The translations under genes were made by a program, and so were the position numbers. This document shows, one piece after another, positions 6,700 to 9,107 of a DNA stretch of 9,107 nt. The stretch comes from Tannerellaceae bacterium. GTDB lineage: Bacteria > Bacteroidota > Bacteroidia > Bacteroidales > Tannerellaceae. Under the pieces are notes generated by a model that was not told where the DNA came from, made no database searches, and saw only the letters and a program-made list of their open reading frames with translations. Numbering within the stretch: position 1 is the stretch's first letter; every line of letters begins with the position of its first letter. The stretch covers positions 1 through 9,107 of the forward strand of contig JAITHO010000117.1 in the NCBI GenBank assembly GCA_031279915.1, written 5' to 3'.

Positions 6700-7127
6700 C
6701 TAAAGCTGCCGTCCTTGTTAAATTCGAGATCAATGTCGTTGGACAGCCCGATTTCGAACCCGTAATGTTCTTTATTTACTTCCACAATAAAAAAACCGGG
6801 AAAATGTGTCGCACAATGGCTTGCAATACCGGCCGGAAGTAATGCAATTACCGAAGCCGGTACAGCCGTTTGTTTACAATCGACATCGTCCCATTCGCCC
6901 GATTGTCTGAAATCTATCTCAAAACCATTGACCAGATAAACCTCGTAAGTGGTTGATAGTCCATCTTTGTCTTTGATAATTGTACTGACTGTAATGTCGC
7001 TAAAATGCGTTTTCAAAAAGCTTTGACTTTCGCTCGGGAGTTGCCCTTCGGTGATAATAGTTTCTTTGTCGCAGGCAAGAAACATTAAGGATAAAACGAG
7101 TGTTGCACAATAAACTAACTTATTCAT
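6687..7127 (-). CDS. PepSY-like domain lipoprotein (DUF2874 type)
   Basis: A 146-residue exported protein. The N-terminal hydrophobic stretch ends in FLAC, with C19 as the probable lipidated cysteine (phenylalanine at -3 is not the usual lipobox residue). The mature part is two PepSY-like halves. The first has LPSESQSFLKTHF (30-42), YEVYLVNGFEIDF (61-73) and GEWDDVDC (77-84). The second has VPASVIALLP (89-98), THFPGFFIVEV (107-117), YGFEIGLSNDIDLEF (122-136) and DGSFRKID (139-146). These are the features of the PF11396-type proteins abundant in Bacteroidales, often labelled beta-lactamase-inhibitor-like on fold grounds. No inhibitor activity can be read from sequence. The start is the ATG at 7127-7125, 18 bases after an exact TAnnTTTG box. 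The residues after the cysteine (DKET) are not a clear surface-export signal. Confidence 0.82.
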   Translation of the reverse strand: MNKLVYCATLVLSLMFLACDKETIITEGQLPSESQSFLKTHFSDITVSTIIKDKDGLSTTYEVYLVNGFEIDFRQSGEWDDVDCKQTAVPASVIALLPAGIASHCATHFPGFFIVEVNKEHYGFEIGLSNDIDLEFNKDGSFRKID

Positions 7128-7145
7128 CTTTAAAATTTATTTCCG

Positions 7146-7153
7146 CAAAATTA
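7146..7153 (-). promoter_or_regulatory. Bacteroides-type -7 box for the PepSY-like gene
   Basis: Read on the minus strand the bases are TAATTTTG, an exact TAnnTTTG match ending 18 bases before the start codon. It lies in the 68-base gap after the CCG-domain gene, so the PepSY-like gene may have its own promoter even if some read-through occurs. No convincing -33 element is seen. Confidence 0.42.
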
Positions 7154-7195
7154 GGAGGCGATTCTGGAAAGAATTGGGAAGACTTAGAACTCAAC

Positions 7196-7855
7196 TTAAG
7201 CTTTGCGCATTGCCTCAACCTTTTGGTACCATTCATCAGTCGACATCCGGAGGAGGGCAGGATCGCATTGCTCGCCGAAGAGCAAGTCAAGGATGTGATG
7301 CGGGCGACGGCCTCCGATGTGCATCGAGCGCAGGCAGGTTACGCAGTAGACGGCAACGTCGTCGCAAGGCATAGAGCCGGCTCGCATGCTCATGTGCTGG
7401 TGCATCTTGTCGAGGGGTAAGACGCCGTAGAAACTGCTTCCGCAGCAGACTGATTTGTATCCATGCAGCCTTGTTTCCTTGACACTGATATTCATCTTCT
7501 CCAAAAGACTGCGAACGGCGGCGTGTACCTCCGGACGCTTGCGCACCGGGCAGGGATCGTGAACGGACATCTGGCGGCCTCCGTAATCGGGGAACGGAAA
7601 GCTGCTGTCGGAATCTATCAGCTCCCAAAAGGTAACGCCCCGCACGCCTTCGTACAGTGTATTGAATCGGCGATGACATCCCGAACAGATGCATACGATG
7701 CGCGAACCCTGGGGAACCTGCGGATCGTGGTGACAACAAATGTGGTGCATACTAACATTGGGCGAGAACTTGCGCAGGCAATCGAGCGCTTTCTCTTCGG
7801 CTTCCGGCTTGTAGAGCGACCATGCGCAGCCGGGATTGAAATAGAGGTTTTCCAT
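7196..7855 (-). CDS. CCG-domain (HdrB/LutA-like) Fe-S binding protein
   Basis: A 219-residue cytosolic protein with two cysteine-rich halves of the CCG type found in heterodisulfide reductase HdrB, glycerol-3-phosphate dehydrogenase GlpC and lactate-utilisation LutA. The second half is canonical: C102 in HDPC, C137-C138 in VCCG, then C171 and C174 in CVTC, giving C-x34-CC-x32-C-x2-C. The first half has C10 in NPGC, C40-C41 and C57-x2-C60. Its CC to CxxC spacing is only 15 residues, about half the usual, and C41 is followed by HH rather than G. These domains bind iron-sulfur clusters and usually work with an electron-transfer partner, but no flavoprotein or ferredoxin gene is adjacent, so the reaction is unknown. 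The start is the ATG at 7855-7853. It is divergent from panB and lies 68 bases upstream of the PepSY-like gene. Confidence 0.86.
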   Translation of the reverse strand: MENLYFNPGCAWSLYKPEAEEKALDCLRKFSPNVSMHHICCHHDPQVPQGSRIVCICSGCHRRFNTLYEGVRGVTFWELIDSDSSFPFPDYGGRQMSVHDPCPVRKRPEVHAAVRSLLEKMNISVKETRLHGYKSVCCGSSFYGVLPLDKMHQHMSMRAGSMPCDDVAVYCVTCLRSMHIGGRRPHHILDLLFGEQCDPALLRMSTDEWYQKVEAMRKA

Positions 7856-7908
7856 ACTGATTATTCTGTTTAGGAAGGAGCATTGTCGTGCCCCTGATTA
7901 TAACTTCA

Positions 7909-7916
7909 CAAATATA
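7909..7916 (-). promoter_or_regulatory. Bacteroides-type -7 box for the CCG-domain gene
   Basis: Read on the minus strand the bases are TATATTTG, an exact TAnnTTTG match ending 53 bases before the start codon. That implies a leader of about 45 bases. Together with the box at 7959-7966 it makes 7856-7998 a divergent promoter region. The -33 element is not convincing. Confidence 0.42.
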
Positions 7917-7958
7917 TAGACAAAAAAACCATTAGCCGGCGACCTATTGTTTTTCCCT

Positions 7959-7966
7959 TATATTTG
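7959..7966 (+). promoter_or_regulatory. Bacteroides-type -7 box for panB
   Basis: TATATTTG matches TAnnTTTG exactly and ends 32 bases before the panB ATG. A weak AGGA (7983-7986) lies 12 bases before the start codon, a long spacing for a Shine-Dalgarno. No clear -33 TTTG is found at standard spacing. Confidence 0.45.
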
Positions 7967-7998
7967 CGCATTAATAATTTTAAGGAAAATACAGAATT

Positions 7999-8823
7999 AT
8001 GTCAGTAGCAAAAAGAAACACAGACGAGCGGAAAGTCACCACTCATCGCCTCACGGAGATGAAAAAGCGGGGAGAAAAGATTGCAATGATCACTGCCTAC
8101 GACTTCTCGATGGCTAAAATTATTGACGCTGCCGGAATGGATGTTATACTCGTGGGCGATTCTGCCTCCAACGTTATGGCCGGCAATACGACTACGCTTC
8201 CCATCACCCTCGATCAGATGATTTATCACGGCAAATCGGTTATGAAAGGCGTCAAGCGAGCCCTTGTGGTTGTTGATCTGCCCTTCGGAACCTATCAGGG
8301 AAGCCCCAAGGAAGCCGTTTCGTCGGCCATCAGAGTGATGAAGGAAACTCACGCCGATTGCATCAAAATGGAAGGCGGCGCAGAAATCCGCAAGGCCGTG
8401 GAGCGCATCATCGCCGCCGGAATACCCGTTATGGGACATCTCGGACTCACGCCGCAGTCCATTAATCGCTTCGGCACCTACACTGTTCGCGCACGAGAAG
8501 ACTCCGAAGCCGGCAAGCTGATTGAAGACGCACATCTGCTCGAAAACCTCGGATGCTTCGCCATTGTGCTCGAAAAAATCCCCGCAACCTTGGCTGCTCG
8601 CGTAGCCTCCGAGTTAACAATTCCGATGATAGGAATAGGGGCCGGAGCTGGTGTCGACGGACAAGTGCTCGTTGCCCACGATATGCTCGGCATAACCGAA
8701 GGCTTCTCACCACGATTCCTGAGGCGATACGCCAATCTCAAAGACACTATCACCGGCGCCGTTCAGACATATATTGAAGATGTAAAGCGGCAAGACTTCC
8801 CGAACGAGAAGGAGCAATACTAA
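7999..8823 (+). CDS. panB: 3-methyl-2-oxobutanoate hydroxymethyltransferase
   Basis: A 274-residue cytosolic enzyme that transfers a hydroxymethyl group from 5,10-methylene-tetrahydrofolate to 3-methyl-2-oxobutanoate, giving ketopantoate, the first committed step of pantothenate and coenzyme A synthesis. The TIM-barrel motifs are complete: [10 protein letters not shown] (31-40), LVGDSASNV (51-59), [10 protein letters not shown] (91-100), CIKMEGG (121-127), GHLGLTPQS (146-154), IVLEKIP (189-195) and IGIGAG (211-216). By family knowledge D54, D93 and E125 are the Mg ligands, K123 contacts substrate and E192 is the catalytic acid/base; all are present. The length is close to the E. coli enzyme (264), with a few extra residues at the ends. 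The start is the ATG at 7999, preceded by a TAnnTTTG box. It is monocistronic, with an intrinsic terminator about 30 bases after the stop. No other pan gene is in the window. Confidence 0.98.
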   Translation: MSVAKRNTDERKVTTHRLTEMKKRGEKIAMITAYDFSMAKIIDAAGMDVILVGDSASNVMAGNTTTLPITLDQMIYHGKSVMKGVKRALVVVDLPFGTYQGSPKEAVSSAIRVMKETHADCIKMEGGAEIRKAVERIIAAGIPVMGHLGLTPQSINRFGTYTVRAREDSEAGKLIEDAHLLENLGCFAIVLEKIPATLAARVASELTIPMIGIGAGAGVDGQVLVAHDMLGITEGFSPRFLRRYANLKDTITGAVQTYIEDVKRQDFPNEKEQY

Positions 8824-8851
8824 TTCCAATTGTAAACACTTTTTAAGGGAT

Positions 8852-8880
8852 AACGCCATTTGAATCGAATGGCGTTTTTT
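8852..8880 (+). terminator. Intrinsic terminator of panB
   Basis: AACGCCATT (8852-8860) pairs perfectly with AATGGCGTT (8868-8876) around a seven-base loop, and six T residues (8875-8880) follow. It starts 28 bases after the panB stop codon. Confidence 0.92.
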
Positions 8881-9061
8881 CGTGACGTGGGTGTCGCCAA
8901 ATGATTCAAATGGGCACAGGGAATTCACCCGAGCTCCGCCCGCGCCTATCACCGAATTTCGCAAGCCTTCGGGTTAATCAGAAATGAGAAAGGGCCGTTG
9001 AACGTTTGAAAGTTCGGCGGCCCTTGATGTTTTTTGACCAATCATCTTTCGTTGCAAAATC
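8881..9061. other. Right-edge intergenic region
   Basis: Between the panB terminator and the possible incoming gene I see no convincing coding sequence. It contains an 11-base inverted partner of the panB terminator region (8903-8913 with 8856-8866), an imperfect long-range pairing (ACCCGA at 8927-8932 with TCGGGT at 8969-8974), and the strong hairpin at 8990-9025. Confidence 0.5.
8990..9035. terminator. Strong, probably bidirectional terminator hairpin
   Basis: Bases 8990-9003 pair with 9012-9025 over 14 positions, two of them G-U in the plus-strand RNA, around an eight-base loop. A T-run (9030-9035) follows on the plus strand after GATG. On the minus strand the stem ends in CCCTT and is followed by TCTCATTTC, a weaker T-rich tract. 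It fits a shared terminator for panB read-through and a minus-strand gene ending near 9062. Confidence 0.75.
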
Positions 9062-9107
9062 CTAATGCCCTCCTACCATCAGATCTGCGAATGCGCTTAA
9101 GGCTCCC
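9062..9107 (-). CDS. Possible 3' end of an unidentified minus-strand gene (partial)
   Basis: One minus-strand frame is open from the window edge to a TAG at 9064-9062 and reads GALSAFADLMVGGH. That composition is plausible for a protein C-terminus. The stop lies 37 bases before the far side of the strong hairpin at 8990-9025, the usual position for a terminator, and the orientation would be convergent with panB. Fourteen residues are too few to name a family. A second minus frame is open nearly as far but is arginine-rich, so the call is tentative. Confidence 0.35.
   Translation of the reverse strand, partial: GALSAFADLMVGGH

Noticed and set aside
263..8823. A single functional cluster (for example a natural-product pathway) suggested by an adenylating GH3 enzyme, a monooxygenase-fold protein, an Fe-S protein and PanB
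   Set aside because: The genes lie on both strands with their own promoters and terminators, are mixed with housekeeping pfkA, and lack carrier, transport or tailoring genes. I see no evidence that they act together.

Overview
The window looks like ordinary chromosomal sequence from a member of the Bacteroidota, most likely order Bacteroidales. The reasons are a DUF5916 outer-membrane protein, a bacterial GH3 protein and a PepSY-like lipoprotein, all family types common in that order, and exact matches to the Bacteroides-type -7 promoter box TAnnTTTG in front of several genes that have weak or no Shine-Dalgarno sequence. I cannot name the genus. I do not see a mobile element, CRISPR array, phage module, defence island or obviously new multi-gene system.

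Layout. Bases 1-262 carry short repeats and palindromes and no convincing gene. Three minus-strand genes follow, read from right to left: pfkA (6-phosphofructokinase, 4830-5852), a DUF5916 outer-membrane protein (1933-4539) and a GH3-family adenylate-forming enzyme (263-1786). They are separated by 290 and 146 bases, and a strong intrinsic terminator sits after pfkA, so they are probably separate transcription units. A 462-base AT-rich gap (5853-6314) holds a three-copy 41-bp tandem repeat with a palindromic core. Next comes a small antibiotic-biosynthesis-monooxygenase-fold protein (6315-6626, plus), convergent with a PepSY-like lipoprotein (6687-7127, minus). The terminator hairpin of the first overlaps the stop codon of the second. 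A cysteine-rich Fe-S (CCG-domain) protein (7196-7855, minus) is divergent from panB (7999-8823, plus). panB is followed by a clear terminator. A second, probably bidirectional hairpin near the right edge suggests a minus-strand gene entering from beyond the window; its last 14 codons may be visible.

How the genes work together. pfkA is central glycolysis and panB is the first committed step of pantothenate/CoA synthesis. The GH3, DUF5916, ABM, PepSY-like and CCG proteins are conserved family members whose exact roles are not known. Nothing in the arrangement ties the seven genes into one pathway. The points most worth a second look are the 41-bp repeat array, the contracted first cysteine motif of the CCG protein, the mixed nucleotide-site residues of the phosphofructokinase, and the several palindromic repeats between genes.
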